A DNA stretch of 64,000 bases from Rubripirellula sp. (GCA_012270065.1 JAAXJB010000039.1:258832-322831); one strand, 5' to 3'. Positions 52,650 to 62,275 are shown, counted from the first letter of the stretch. Numbers and translations are program-made. The notes: generated by a model not told the origin, from the letters alone.

Positions 52650-53561
52650 CTATACAATGACATCCACTTTGCGACTTCCCCTCATCAATAGCCATGCAAT
52701 GACCAAAGTCAGGCACGCTGCCAATACTGTAACCATCCAGCAGGTCAAAGAGGACGGCGCGAAACCAGCATCGGAGAAGTCAATCTGCGGAAAGACCAAC
52801 CGCCGCATCTCGACCATGGAATAACTCAGGGGATTCGAACGCATGATACCACCAAGAACCCACTGACCGATGCCTGCGTCGTCTCCCAGAGCAGGGATAG
52901 GAAAAAAGGTACCACTCAAGAGCCACATTGGCATCAAGCCCAGCATCATGATCGCATGGAATCCTTGCGTACTTTCCATCGGCCAGGCAACGATCATGCC
53001 GAGTCCACACATCGCCAGTGCAACAACAGCCATGAGCCCCATTAATGGGAAGATGGCCCCACCGGGGTCGGCTGTACCAACAAGCCAAACCAGACCCAAA
53101 AAGAAAGCAGCCTGCACCCATGCAATGGCTGACCCACCGATGATTTTCCCAACCAGCACAGGCCACCTGCCAACTGGCGCAACAAGCACTGCCTGCATGA
53201 ACCCCTCGCGACGGTCTTCGATCACAGAGATGGTGGAAAAAATCGCGGTAAAAAGCAGGATCAAAGCCAGTGTGCCCGGAAGAAAAAACTGCATGAAGTT
53301 CAGTTCTCCGGCACTTTGAAAAGCACCATCAAGGCCTGTTCCAAACAGGATCCAGAATAACAAAGGCTGTACCACGGCAGCCGTGACCCGGTTCCGCTGG
53401 CGAAAAAAACGCACCCACTCCCGCTTGGCCAACATCCATGCCGCTGCCATGCCAATGCGCAAGGGATTGGCCGGAACATCATTGATGTCGCTCTCGATGT
53501 CTGTTTCAGCACCAGTCTTCGCCACACTGCTGTTCATTGGCTCCAAAGTTCTTTCTTCCAT
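52650..53561 (-). CDS. ABC-2 type transporter permease
   Basis: 303 residues with six TM helices and the ABC-2 signature region (LNFMQFFLPGTLALILLFTAIFSTISVIEDRREGFMQAVLVAPV). A strong GAGGAGG lies six bases before the ATG. It pairs with the ATPase gene upstream (55-base gap). The cargo is unknown; the setting between ctaB and SCO1 points to oxidase maturation. Confidence 0.92.
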   Translation of the reverse strand: MEERTLEPMNSSVAKTGAETDIESDINDVPANPLRIGMAAAWMLAKREWVRFFRQRNRVTAAVVQPLLFWILFGTGLDGAFQSAGELNFMQFFLPGTLALILLFTAIFSTISVIEDRREGFMQAVLVAPVGRWPVLVGKIIGGSAIAWVQAAFFLGLVWLVGTADPGGAIFPLMGLMAVVALAMCGLGMIVAWPMESTQGFHAIMMLGLMPMWLLSGTFFPIPALGDDAGIGQWVLGGIMRSNPLSYSMVEMRRLVFPQIDFSDAGFAPSSLTCWMVTVLAACLTLVIAWLLMRGSRKVDVIV

Positions 53562-53616
53562 CGGAAACCTCCTCTATGAGGCGTTCTGGTTTCACCTATC
53601 CGCTGCACCACACGTC

Positions 53617-54570
53617 TCATGGCGTAAATGCCTGTCCCGTTTTTGCGATGAAAACATCCTCCAAACTTGGGCGTCCCAGGCTGACAGACTGAGCATCCTC
53701 ACCAAGTGCGTCAACTAGTTCCGGAATTAATGTCGCTGGTGAATCCACCCTCAATCGGACTTGCTGATGGACTCGTTGCGGCTGTAACTGAAATTGGTCT
53801 CGAAGCACAGTTTCGACCCTTGAAGCATCCTTTGCTTCGATGGTGATTAATCCATCGCCCAACTCTGCACGCAGTTCACCCGGAGTTCCCTCCGCAATCA
53901 ACTTTCCCTGAGACATAATTGCGATTTCATCTGCCTTGTCGGCCTCTTCCAGCAGATGCGTTGTCAATAAGACAGCAGTGCCCTGCTCAGCCAGTTCGCG
54001 TATGAAGTCCCAGAGTTTCAGGCGTGCCTTGGGATCCAACCCGGTACTTGGTTCATCGAGTAAAAGCAGGCGTGGCCGGTGCAGCATCCCCTTGGCCAAT
54101 TCCACACGCCGCTTCAAACCGCCGGAAAGCATTTGGCACGGTTGGTGCCTGCGTTCCACCAGGTCCAGTTGTTGCAACACTGCGTCCCGTCTATCGCGAA
54201 GTGCGGCACCATGAATGCCGTACAGCGCCCCTTGGCAGGCAATGTTTTCATCAATTGTCAATTTCAGGTCCAAACTTGGAGCCTGAAACACGATGCCAAT
54301 CTGCCGGCGCACCTCAAGCGGCTGGTGCTGACAATCAAAGCCGCCAATCCGGACTTGCCCCTGTTGAATCGGCAACAGTGTGCACAATATTCGAAAGAGC
54401 GTAGTCTTTCCGCTCCCGTTGGGCCCCAACAGCGCGAAAACATGTCCGGAATTGAGCGTCAAATCAATTCCGCCGAGTGCAGCATGCTCACCATAATGAT
54501 GGTGCAGATCCTGCACGGTGCAAACCGCCGACGAACTGGTTTGCCCACGATCACTCACAGGCTCACTCAC
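53617..54570 (-). CDS. ABC transporter ATP-binding protein
   Basis: 317 residues. Walker A GPNGSGKTTL, Q-loop IGIVFQAPSLD, signature LSGGLKRRVELAKGM, Walker B LLLLDEPSTGLDP and switch His in LLTTHLLEEAD. The C-terminal 80 residues form the extra domain of DrrA/NodI-like exporters. The GTG start overlaps the ctaB stop (GTGA). It energises the permease downstream. Confidence 0.94.
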   Translation of the reverse strand: MSEPVSDRGQTSSSAVCTVQDLHHHYGEHAALGGIDLTLNSGHVFALLGPNGSGKTTLFRILCTLLPIQQGQVRIGGFDCQHQPLEVRRQIGIVFQAPSLDLKLTIDENIACQGALYGIHGAALRDRRDAVLQQLDLVERRHQPCQMLSGGLKRRVELAKGMLHRPRLLLLDEPSTGLDPKARLKLWDFIRELAEQGTAVLLTTHLLEEADKADEIAIMSQGKLIAEGTPGELRAELGDGLITIEAKDASRVETVLRDQFQLQPQRVHQQVRLRVDSPATLIPELVDALGEDAQSVSLGRPSLEDVFIAKTGQAFTP

Positions 54571-55649
54571 CAGAACAGTCGCAATGTGACAACAGCCAAG
54601 ACTGCAGGCAGTACCAACAACGAGGATCGCAGCAGTGTCCTCGCCGAGGTGTCGTCAGGACATCGGGCAAAGCGTATTGATGCCAAAAGCATCGGCCAAG
54701 CCGCCGCAAGCACAGCGATGGAACCCACAATCGCGCCGATCGTGCCAGCGGGCAACCAGCAGAGGGTGATGCCTGCCGCAATCAGAAAACCAGACCCAAT
54801 GATGCTCTGCCAACCTGCGCTACGTCCCGTTGGTTCTTCGGTCGTAGTCATTTTGAAACCGGCTTCTTTGTATTGACGCCGATACATCCAGGCGATCGAC
54901 ATGAAATGCGGGTACTGCCACGCGACGAGAACTCCAACCAGCAGCCAGCCAGTCCATTCGTTGACCTGCCCCCCATTCGTTGCCGTGTAGCCAATCAATA
55001 CTGGCAACGCTCCCGCAACTGCTCCTAGAGTCGTGTTCCAAGAAGTGCGAACCTTCATGGGTGTATACACGAGTACGTACAAGAGCCATGTGACTACGCC
55101 GATAGCGGCAGGAACAGCTCCGAAGTTGGTGGCGAGTACCGTTGCCCCGACTACGCCAAGCAATGCGGCGAACACAGCAGCGGATATGGGAGACAAGCGA
55201 CCCGATGCTATTGGCCGACTCGCTGTCCGTGTCATTCGCCGATCTATGACTCGTTCCCAAATCTGATTACCTGCTCCGGCACTCCCGGCGATCGCGGCAG
55301 TCCCAATCAACAACCACATCAGGCTGACGGCAGAAACGAGTCCAGAGGCTCCGATCATTGCCGTTGCACAGGTTGTCACCAAGATCATGACGACAATACG
55401 CGGCTTGGTGAGTTGCAAGTAATCCGCAAATGTACCAATCCAGGCCGACCGGGTCTCAGACGTTCGCATCTGCTTCGTTGTCGAAACCACACTGCCCTGC
55501 CCTGCTCCATCATCGGAGCCAAACTCGGCTTGAGATTGCCCCGCCATGGCATCGACCGAAACACCGCTGGATTGCGATAGACCGGTAGTTCGACGTGCTG
55601 TGGGGCACCCCGCGCTTTGCGTCTCGGCTGAAAGTAGGTCGGTTGCCAT
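54567..55649 (-). CDS. ctaB: Protohaem IX farnesyltransferase (haem O synthase)
   Basis: Adds the farnesyl chain to haem b to give haem O. 360 residues, of which the first 65 are a hydrophilic extension; the prenyltransferase core starts at YLQLTKPRIVVMILVTT. The polyprenyl diphosphate motif is GAGNQIWERVIDRRMTRTASRP (N...D..M.RT) and the second acidic loop and about eight TM helices follow. 17 bases after ctaA. Confidence 0.95.
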   Translation of the reverse strand: MATDLLSAETQSAGCPTARRTTGLSQSSGVSVDAMAGQSQAEFGSDDGAGQGSVVSTTKQMRTSETRSAWIGTFADYLQLTKPRIVVMILVTTCATAMIGASGLVSAVSLMWLLIGTAAIAGSAGAGNQIWERVIDRRMTRTASRPIASGRLSPISAAVFAALLGVVGATVLATNFGAVPAAIGVVTWLLYVLVYTPMKVRTSWNTTLGAVAGALPVLIGYTATNGGQVNEWTGWLLVGVLVAWQYPHFMSIAWMYRRQYKEAGFKMTTTEEPTGRSAGWQSIIGSGFLIAAGITLCWLPAGTIGAIVGSIAVLAAAWPMLLASIRFARCPDDTSARTLLRSSLLVLPAVLAVVTLRLFW

Positions 55650-55666
55650 AGGTTATCTGAGACCGC

Positions 55667-56734
55667 TCAAACGGTGGCAGGTTCAAGTACCTGCTGCTCT
55701 GTGTTGTTTCTATATTCGTATTCAGTCGGCTCGGCGACGTCACGATCGACATTTGACTTGAGGCAATGTTGTGACCTCAGCACGCGAACCAGTAACATCG
55801 AGGACACCGCCAAAATCAACGATCCCGTCGCCACATGCGAAGTCACGATGATCGAGTCGGAAAAACCCTTGGCTCGGACCAGAAACCCTGTTGATCCGGG
55901 GAACCAATCCAAGATTGTCGGCCATCCGTAATTCACAACCCATGTCCCCACGCCCAGCGCGATCTGGATTCCCACTAATCCTATCAGCAATCCGGCTGGC
56001 CGCGAGAGCGTCAAATCGCCGCAGCGACGGATCCTCAACCAGGCCAGCATCGTGATAAACCAGAGAAAAAAGGCAACAATCACGTGCGTCGCCACGATCA
56101 TCGCAAATCCGCCGGGTGCGGCATTTGGCTGCACATGCCTCAACTGCGCCCCCAAAACCAACTGTGTGTAGGAGAGCACCGGGATTGCAACCACCAAAGC
56201 AACACACCCGGGACTCAACGGTCTTTCGCCCAGCCGAGCCCAATACCCGTTCCAACGTCGGCCCGTCACCACTGCGGCTGCGACACAAAGAGCGAAAAAC
56301 GCAGGTCCAAAGCAGCCGTGAACCATGGCCAAAGTCCGGTCACTCCAGACGACCCGCATCCCGCCAAGCAGCCCCTGACTAATCACAGCCAAAAGCAGGC
56401 CCCACGTCAGAACAACCACCCAGCGACGTCGTTCCCTGAAATAGGCAGACGCAACAAGACAAATTGCAACCAAACCAACTACCGCGCCCAAGAGTCGGTG
56501 CCCGTGTTCAATGAAAAGATCAAACGGTCCCAATAGCCAAGTCTTGTAGGGATACAGGAACAGGTTGTAGCCGTAAGTCCCCGGCCAATCTGGAACAGCC
56601 ATGCCAGCATCATAAGTCGTCACCAAGCCACCGACCCATATCAGTGGCCAAACAAGGCAAACGAGCAACACGCACAAGCGATGGATCAACGATCCCTGCT
56701 CGTGAAAGTCAGCGAGATTCGATTCCGCTCCCAT
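55667..56734 (-). CDS. ctaA: Haem A synthase (COX15/CtaA)
   Basis: Oxidises haem O to haem A. 355 residues from the ATG at 56734; the ORF from 56851 overlaps the small upstream gene and is not accepted. Eight TM helices. Haem-ligand histidines are in GSLIHRLCVLL, FIEHGHRLLGA, ATHVIVAFFLW and TSHVATGSLIL. GGLVTTYDAGMAVPDWPGTYG is the conserved first loop. Followed by ctaB. Confidence 0.95.
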   Translation of the reverse strand: MGAESNLADFHEQGSLIHRLCVLLVCLVWPLIWVGGLVTTYDAGMAVPDWPGTYGYNLFLYPYKTWLLGPFDLFIEHGHRLLGAVVGLVAICLVASAYFRERRRWVVVLTWGLLLAVISQGLLGGMRVVWSDRTLAMVHGCFGPAFFALCVAAAVVTGRRWNGYWARLGERPLSPGCVALVVAIPVLSYTQLVLGAQLRHVQPNAAPGGFAMIVATHVIVAFFLWFITMLAWLRIRRCGDLTLSRPAGLLIGLVGIQIALGVGTWVVNYGWPTILDWFPGSTGFLVRAKGFSDSIIVTSHVATGSLILAVSSMLLVRVLRSQHCLKSNVDRDVAEPTEYEYRNNTEQQVLEPATV

Positions 56735-56741
56735 TATCCGT

Positions 56742-56942
56742 TCACTGACCCCGACTGTTGTTCCAGTAAAACAGTTTTTCAGCCACCACTCCGCCCAACA
56801 CACAACCACCGCCCCAAAACAAGGCGGAAGCGACCATCCCTTGGAAGCCAATCATCACCATGGCGACGTATCCAGCCGCTAATCCGAGGATCGCTCCGCT
56901 CGATCGGTAGAGCTGCTTTGTTTTCGAAGGTTGGTCTAGCAT
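56742..56942 (-). CDS. Small membrane protein in the oxidase maturation operon
   Basis: 66 residues, basic N-terminus and two hydrophobic segments rich in Gly and Ala (AILGLAAGYVAMVMIGF, VASALFWGGGCVLGGVV). Starts at an ATG 39 bases after the cytochrome gene and ends seven bases before ctaA, so it is clearly in the operon. Family not recognised; size and place would fit a small oxidase assembly factor or structural subunit. Confidence 0.7.
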   Translation of the reverse strand: MLDQPSKTKQLYRSSGAILGLAAGYVAMVMIGFQGMVASALFWGGGCVLGGVVAEKLFYWNNSRGQ

Positions 56943-56981
56943 CTGAATTCTCTGTCCATCAAGCGTTTCACCCCCATAATA

Positions 56982-58151
56982 TTAGCGTGACGTCGAGAGG
57001 TGCTGTACATATCGAACGAGATCCCATATTTCCTCGACCGTCAAACCTTTTCCGTTGGGTTCACTCACAACCTCAACCGCCGGCATTGGTGTTCCGGCTA
57101 TCCCCTGCGTGATCCTGCGGAAGAGCGACGCAGCATCACCACCTCCGTGAAAAACTCCGCCCTGCAGTTTTCGGGGCATGATGCGTCTTGGCTTCAAAGC
57201 CCCGGCCTCACGAAATGGTTTCAAGGCCTCATCATCATCTGGTGTCAAACCGATACGCGTGGTGTATTCTTTCGTCCAGTCATCATAATCCAGCGTTGGA
57301 AGACTGCCGTCACCCGAGGGACCGTGGCAACCGGCACAGTTTGCCACCTTCCCGTGAAAAACTTCTTTGCCTCTTGCGATCGATGCTGCCAACGCCTTGC
57401 CTGTCAAGTCACTGAACGATGGCACCGGCACTTCATGATCCTGAGTCTCCGCCCAATCCGCATGGACACGCTCCAGAACCTCGTGCACGACTTCTCCACC
57501 TTCCCCCTCATTACGACTGTCAAGCTCCCACCCATCTTCTGGAGACGTCTCTCCGTAATCCAATTCATCGATCGCAGCTGCGATCACTCTGCGCTCAACT
57601 TCGCCTCGGGTCGACAGGAAGATGACGTAATCTACCAAGGCATCGACGTCCTCCGGATCCACCAAAGCAAATGAGGGCATTGCTGTTCCCGGAATTCCGT
57701 TCACGAGAATCTGGCGTATGTCATGACGGGTTGGCTTCTTTCCCCGCTCGGTGGATTTCCACTTGAAAACGCCGTGTCGGAAATCCCGTGGGTAGGGATT
57801 CTGAAAAACACTCGCAGCTCCCAGACCGCTCCCCTCCAGTGCATGACAAACAACACAGTGCTCGCGGAACAAACCCAGATGTGTGCCGTCTTTCTCACTA
57901 CTCACGGGACCACTCGATCGCACCAGATTCTGCAAGTCGGCCAGATTGTTATCCGGCAGAGGCCATGATGGATCATCAGGGGTTCCATACAGTTCCTGAA
58001 CCACTCGCCTGGCATCCTCAGTGGCACGCTCTGCTGAAGCTCCCCGCGTCTTCTCTAACGATAGAGAAAACACCCGATTGGGTAGAAAGGTTTCAATTCG
58101 AGCATCACACCCGAGAATGAAACAAACAGCAATCAGGACTGCATTACGCAC
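56982..58151 (-). CDS. Diheme c-type cytochrome lipoprotein
   Basis: 389 residues if started at the GTG at 58151, which gives a lipoprotein signal (RNAVLIAVCFILGC, lipobox ILGC); the longer ORF to 58232 starts at a TTG without SD. Two haem c motifs are present, CVVCH and CAGCH, in two class I-like cytochrome domains with candidate Met ligands in GTAMPSF and GTPMPAV. It should shuttle electrons in the periplasm to the oxidase whose maturation genes follow; the oxidase subunits themselves are not in the window. Confidence 0.9.
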   Translation of the reverse strand: MRNAVLIAVCFILGCDARIETFLPNRVFSLSLEKTRGASAERATEDARRVVQELYGTPDDPSWPLPDNNLADLQNLVRSSGPVSSEKDGTHLGLFREHCVVCHALEGSGLGAASVFQNPYPRDFRHGVFKWKSTERGKKPTRHDIRQILVNGIPGTAMPSFALVDPEDVDALVDYVIFLSTRGEVERRVIAAAIDELDYGETSPEDGWELDSRNEGEGGEVVHEVLERVHADWAETQDHEVPVPSFSDLTGKALAASIARGKEVFHGKVANCAGCHGPSGDGSLPTLDYDDWTKEYTTRIGLTPDDDEALKPFREAGALKPRRIMPRKLQGGVFHGGGDAASLFRRITQGIAGTPMPAVEVVSEPNGKGLTVEEIWDLVRYVQHLSTSR

Positions 58152-58674
58152 AAGATGACCAGACGAAAGACGTTCAGATGAGTCAGCACAACACTGTACG
58201 CTAATTGAACCGTGAGTGATCGATTCCTGCAAACGCTACCCATTGTCGCACCCATGGAAAAAGCAGGAGCAGTTTCTGCCGAGGAATTCTACTCACTCCG
58301 ATCGAATCGTCATTTCCCAACGAATTCCAGCAAAAAGAAAGGAATCCTCGTCCCACACTTCCGGGGCCTCCCGTCGGCGGGTGACACAAGATGGGCCGCA
58401 TCCATTGCGAACAAATCAAGGGTTATTCCATTTGTGCCGATTCTCGGAAGCCGGCTGGCCAGACTCCAAAGCTGGTCATCACGGTCGCCCACGCTTGAGT
58501 ACGCGTCCAAGTAAGTACGTATCTGCTTCGGAAGCTGTCGCCAATTGCAAAACCGCCAAGCCGCAGCGGCTTGGCGGTTCATCGTTGCAAGGAGCTTATC
58601 CATGGTTGGCAAAACGACACCGGAGAGCCGGCAACCAAGTGATGGACGGCATCAGAATCAGTCAGCACTCAGAA
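58152..58674. other. Gap between cytochrome operon and cupredoxin gene
   Basis: About 520 bases on the leader side of the oxidase maturation operon. It holds the terminator at 58551-58579. A 100-aa minus-strand ORF (58310-58612) crosses that terminator and was rejected. Confidence 0.5.
58551..58579 (-). terminator. Terminator of the cupredoxin-like gene
   Basis: A 14-bp perfect inverted repeat, aaccgccaagccgc / gcggcttggcggtt, with one central base. On the minus strand it ends in four U; about 95 bases after the cupredoxin stop. Confidence 0.8.
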
Positions 58675-58686
58675 TCAGTCAGCACT
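58653..58686. repeat. 17-bp perfect tandem duplication over the cupredoxin gene stop
   Basis: Unit cagaatcagtcagcact at 58653-58669 and 58670-58686. The stop codon (58675-58677) is in the copy nearer the coding region. The unit length is not a multiple of three. Confidence 0.95.
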
Positions 58687-59445
58687 CAGCGCATCGGCTG
58701 GAATCACAACTGTTCCAAGATCATTCATCCCCGGTTTGATATCAACTTCAAACCGACTACGACTCCACTCTTCCGACTTGCCGTTGATTTCAACTTCCTT
58801 GATGCCACCAGCTTCGTGGTAAACACGGAAGACGAGTTCCTCACCTGCAGGCAAACCTTTGATGGTCAAATCGCCATTCTCATCACTTACAGCGGCAAAC
58901 GGATGATCAAGAACAACGACATAAGACTTCATCCATGGGTGGATATTGCAGTCCACTGGGATCGGAGCAGGCTCACTTTCTTCAAGCGCAACCGACTTTT
59001 CCTGACCTGCTGGAATCGTAAAGTTCTGCTGTTTGTTATTGAAGAACCCAAGATTGGCGTTGTGCCCAACTGCATCTGGATTGGTGACCTTCAACGTATC
59101 CCCGGTCTGGGCAATGACGATATGTGGTTCAAAACGACATAGGTCGTTTGCAAGTGTCAATGTCTTTTTGGCCGGCGGTACCGGATCCAACTTGGACCCT
59201 CCCCTACCGGTGTAAACATAAACGACAACATTTTTCACGCCTTTGTTCTTTGGATTCACCAACAACCGCTCGTTCATGAGCTTGGATTTGCCACAGAACT
59301 GAACATCTTTGTTGACATCGATCGCAGATGGATCCGGTGCATCTCCGGCGTACTCGAAATGAATCTTGAGATCACCTGTCTCTGCTCTTGCCGGCATGGA
59401 AACAATCAGCAGCAGCGCGACAGCGGGGAACAACATTATCTTCAA
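58675..59445 (-). CDS. Exported cupredoxin-like protein
   Basis: 256 residues with a signal peptide (LFPAVALLLIVSMPARA). The start is a TTG at 59445, eight bases after AAAGGAG; the ATG three codons later is too far from the SD. A cupredoxin-like domain carries the copper ligand pattern: His in DAVGHNANLGFF, then Cys, His and Met in PVDCNIHPWMKSY. A carboxypeptidase-regulatory-like beta domain follows (DENGDLTIKGLPAGEELVFRVYH). Similar planctomycete proteins are annotated as methylamine-utilisation-like. It may donate electrons near the adjacent cytochrome operon, but a terminator separates them. Confidence 0.82.
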   Translation of the reverse strand: MKIMLFPAVALLLIVSMPARAETGDLKIHFEYAGDAPDPSAIDVNKDVQFCGKSKLMNERLLVNPKNKGVKNVVVYVYTGRGGSKLDPVPPAKKTLTLANDLCRFEPHIVIAQTGDTLKVTNPDAVGHNANLGFFNNKQQNFTIPAGQEKSVALEESEPAPIPVDCNIHPWMKSYVVVLDHPFAAVSDENGDLTIKGLPAGEELVFRVYHEAGGIKEVEINGKSEEWSRSRFEVDIKPGMNDLGTVVIPADALSAD

Positions 59446-59909
59446 CGGTGTCTCTCCTTTGGAGGGATCGAAAGGGGTTTTGCATATGGTCTACCAACAG
59501 CCAACCATCAATCCCCCAGTGTAACCAACGAAAACGCCGGCGCATTGCACAAATTGTCTGTGACAGGAATGTGTGTCACCGGGTCCATACTCGCCAGAGA
59601 GGAAAAGTGGCGACCGAAGAGGTATGAAAAACCCTCGATCGCCACCCATTCAATAAGCCTTTCGCGAAGAAAGCGCCGTCCAAATGGGTGGGTAATCGGG
59701 ATGGACGGCAGAACTACATTCCTCGGCGGGACCGGTACAATATTATGCATTAGCGGAAGATTGTCTACCGCTATCAGCTGATAACACACCAAAAGAGACC
59801 TCTACTACCCGGGAATGTCTGCCGGCTGTCTAAGCAACGCGTCAGGCTTTAAATTGCTGGGCGTGAGAGAGTTGCATGCATATTAGCCCGATCAAATTAG
59901 GTAGTTGTG
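59446..59909. other. Divergent region between cupredoxin gene and purD
   Basis: About 460 bases. A 94-aa minus-strand ORF (59508-59792) has no family features. No clear promoter; the purD side contains ttgcatgcatattag. Confidence 0.4.
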
Positions 59910-61205
59910 ATGAAGGTTTTGGTGGTTGGAAACGGTGGACGCGAGCATGCTCTGGCCTGGAAACTTGGTCAGAGTAAGAAAGTCGAGAAGGTCTTCGTTG
60001 CTCCGGGAAATGCGGGAACTGCTCGAGATGCTGAAAACGTTGACGTGGCAGCGACGGACATTCCGGGTCTGGTCCAATTCGCCAAAAGCCAGGCAATTGA
60101 TCTGACTGTCATTGGTCCGGAAGCCCCACTCGTTGCGGGGCTGGCTGATGCTATGGAGCAGGAAGGTTTGAAGGTGTTCGGACCTTCAAGAGCTGCAGCG
60201 GAACTGGAGGGAAGCAAAGTGTTTTGCAAGAACCTGCTGCACACAGCCAATATTCCAACAGCCAGCTATCAGACATTCAAAACAGGTGGAGATGCCGAAA
60301 GGTATATCAAAGATCGTTATCCCGAACCCGACGAACCAGTGCCAGTGGTGGTCAAAGCCGATGGCTTGGCTGCCGGCAAAGGTGTAATCGTCTGCGACAC
60401 GCGTCACGATGCTCTCGAAGCGATCGACCGGATTGCCTCACAACGTGAATTTGGGGAAGCCGGTAATGAGTTGATCATTGAAGAAAAGCTAACCGGACCA
60501 GAGGCCAGTGTTCTTGCAATCACGGATGGTGAGACGATCATCACGCTGCCTGCAGCCCAAGATCATAAGCCAGCCCATGATGGTGACACCGGGCCAAACA
60601 CAGGCGGGATGGGCGCGTATAGCCCGACACCTGTGGTGGACGAGGCGATGATGGCAAGAATTGAAGCTGATGTGTTGGTTCCCGTGGTTCATGCCATGAA
60701 GCGTGCGCGCCGTCCCTTCAAAGGAATTCTGTATGCAGGCTTGATGCTCACTCCAGCAGGCCCCAAAGTTCTTGAATTCAATGTCCGATTCGGCGACCCC
60801 GAATGCCAGCCACTGTTGATGAGATTGCAATCTGACCTTTTCGACGTTCTGGAAGCTGCAGCCGATGGTCGTTTAAGTGAACTTGAACCGTTGCAATGGG
60901 ACGAACGTCCCGGCACTTGCGTAGTCATGGCAAGCGAGGGTTATCCCGGCAGCTACGACAAGGGCCACGAAATCAGCGGGATCGACAACGCAGATGCCCT
61001 GGAAGACGTCAAGGTATTTCACGCTGGAACGACAATCGCCGATGGGCAAGTATTGACCAACGGCGGTCGTGTGCTGGGTGTGACTGCTTTGGGAAGTACA
61101 ATCAGCCAAGCCAAACTCAACGCTTATTCGGGAGTCAAGGAAATCCGTTGGCGGGGAGCGTGGTGCCGCAAGGATATCAGCGACAAAGCGCTCTCCACAA
61201 TCTAG
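59910..61205 (+). CDS. purD: Phosphoribosylamine-glycine ligase (GAR synthetase)
   Basis: Second step of purine synthesis: joins phosphoribosylamine and glycine with ATP. 431 residues from the ATG at 59910, eight bases after AGG; the ORF track starts one codon earlier at GTG. KVLVVGNGGREHALAWKL opens the family; the ATP-grasp core shows VVKADGLAAGKGV, DHKPAHDGDTGPNTGGMGAYSP and LEFNVRFGDPECQPLL. Single gene. Confidence 0.97.
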   Translation: MKVLVVGNGGREHALAWKLGQSKKVEKVFVAPGNAGTARDAENVDVAATDIPGLVQFAKSQAIDLTVIGPEAPLVAGLADAMEQEGLKVFGPSRAAAELEGSKVFCKNLLHTANIPTASYQTFKTGGDAERYIKDRYPEPDEPVPVVVKADGLAAGKGVIVCDTRHDALEAIDRIASQREFGEAGNELIIEEKLTGPEASVLAITDGETIITLPAAQDHKPAHDGDTGPNTGGMGAYSPTPVVDEAMMARIEADVLVPVVHAMKRARRPFKGILYAGLMLTPAGPKVLEFNVRFGDPECQPLLMRLQSDLFDVLEAAADGRLSELEPLQWDERPGTCVVMASEGYPGSYDKGHEISGIDNADALEDVKVFHAGTTIADGQVLTNGGRVLGVTALGSTISQAKLNAYSGVKEIRWRGAWCRKDISDKALSTI

Positions 61206-61274
61206 ACTCATGCAGAAAAAACGCACGTGACGACTCAGGCATTCCATGTCCGTTCGCTAGCCTGATCACGGGTC

Positions 61275-61305
61275 ATTCATTGCAAATGTCACACTTGCAC
61301 TGAAT
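61275..61305. terminator. Inverted repeat between convergent purD and prmC
   Basis: attca-t-tgcaa pairs with ttgca-c-tgaat around a 9-base loop. No U-run, so a role in termination is uncertain. Confidence 0.35.
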
Positions 61306-61324
61306 CACCGTTATCGTGAATGAG

Positions 61325-62209
61325 CTAGACACGTTTCAGAGAGAGAACACGACGATGACCGTCCAAATCCTTGATGAAACGCAGGTCGCCGAATGCTGGA
61401 TTGGCTAACGCTATTTCCTCGCATGCTGCCGCAATCATCGGGCTGAGTTCAACGATCAAGCGACCACCAACATGAAGCCGGTCAGGAACCTGCTGCAGCA
61501 GACGTGCAATCACCTCGGTACCTTCCGGTCCCGAAACCAACGCCAGACGCGGCTCAAAATCCCTGACAGTGGGTGCCAATTCGCTGTACTCTGCCTCACT
61601 GACATAGGGTGGATTACTACAGACAATGTCAAAACGATCAGGTTGCTCTACATTCGAAAACAGATCACTGTGTAGAAATTGAATCCGGTCAACCACCTGA
61701 TGTTTCTGCGCATTCCACCGGGCGATTTCCAAGGCGTCCTCACTGACATCAACAGCTGTCATCTCTGCTGACTCACAATTTTGGACAACGCTGATCGCGA
61801 TGGCTCCGGAGCCGGTACCTACATCAATGACTTGCAATGGCCGATCGAGTGAAAACTGCCTCGCACAATCGAGAGCTTCCACAACAAGATGTTCCGTTTC
61901 CGGCCGCGGAATCAAAGTCGCATCATTAACCCGAAATCTGGTTGAATAGAACTCGCGGTAACCAACCAATTGCGCCACTGGCATTCCCTCTCCGCGGCGT
62001 CTCACCATTTCCCGAAAAGCAACCCTTTGTTCTTCATCAGGTTCCTCGGCAAAGGCGGTATAAAGTTCAATTCTTTCGCATTGACGCGCATGAGACAACA
62101 GAACTTCAGCATCGAGACGCGGTGAAGAACTTCCTTTGCGTTTAAAAAATTCAGTTGTCCAATCCAGCAAACGCAGCACGGTCCATGGCTCGGCTTGGCT
62201 TTCGGACAT
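61325..62209 (-). CDS. prmC: Release factor glutamine methyltransferase
   Basis: Methylates the Gln of the GGQ motif of release factors. 294 residues: N-terminal helical domain, then the SAM fold with VIDVGTGSGAIAISVV, the catalytic NPPY in CSNPPYVSEAEYSEL, and LIPRPETEHLV. It is 66 bases after prfA, whose product is its substrate. Confidence 0.95.
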   Translation of the reverse strand: MSESQAEPWTVLRLLDWTTEFFKRKGSSSPRLDAEVLLSHARQCERIELYTAFAEEPDEEQRVAFREMVRRRGEGMPVAQLVGYREFYSTRFRVNDATLIPRPETEHLVVEALDCARQFSLDRPLQVIDVGTGSGAIAISVVQNCESAEMTAVDVSEDALEIARWNAQKHQVVDRIQFLHSDLFSNVEQPDRFDIVCSNPPYVSEAEYSELAPTVRDFEPRLALVSGPEGTEVIARLLQQVPDRLHVGGRLIVELSPMIAAACEEIALANPAFGDLRFIKDLDGHRRVLSLKRV

Positions 62210-62275
62210 TTCAATTCCCTTGTTCCGGCGTGCAGCTGTTCAGACTGCAGCGGGATTCGCTGCTTGCCTTTCTGA

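Noticed and set aside
58310-58612. 100-aa minus-strand ORF between cupredoxin gene and cytochrome operon
   Set aside because: It runs across a strong terminator hairpin and has no family features.
59508-59792. 94-aa minus-strand ORF upstream of purD
   Set aside because: No recognisable family features and no clear SD; could be chance in a 460-base gap.
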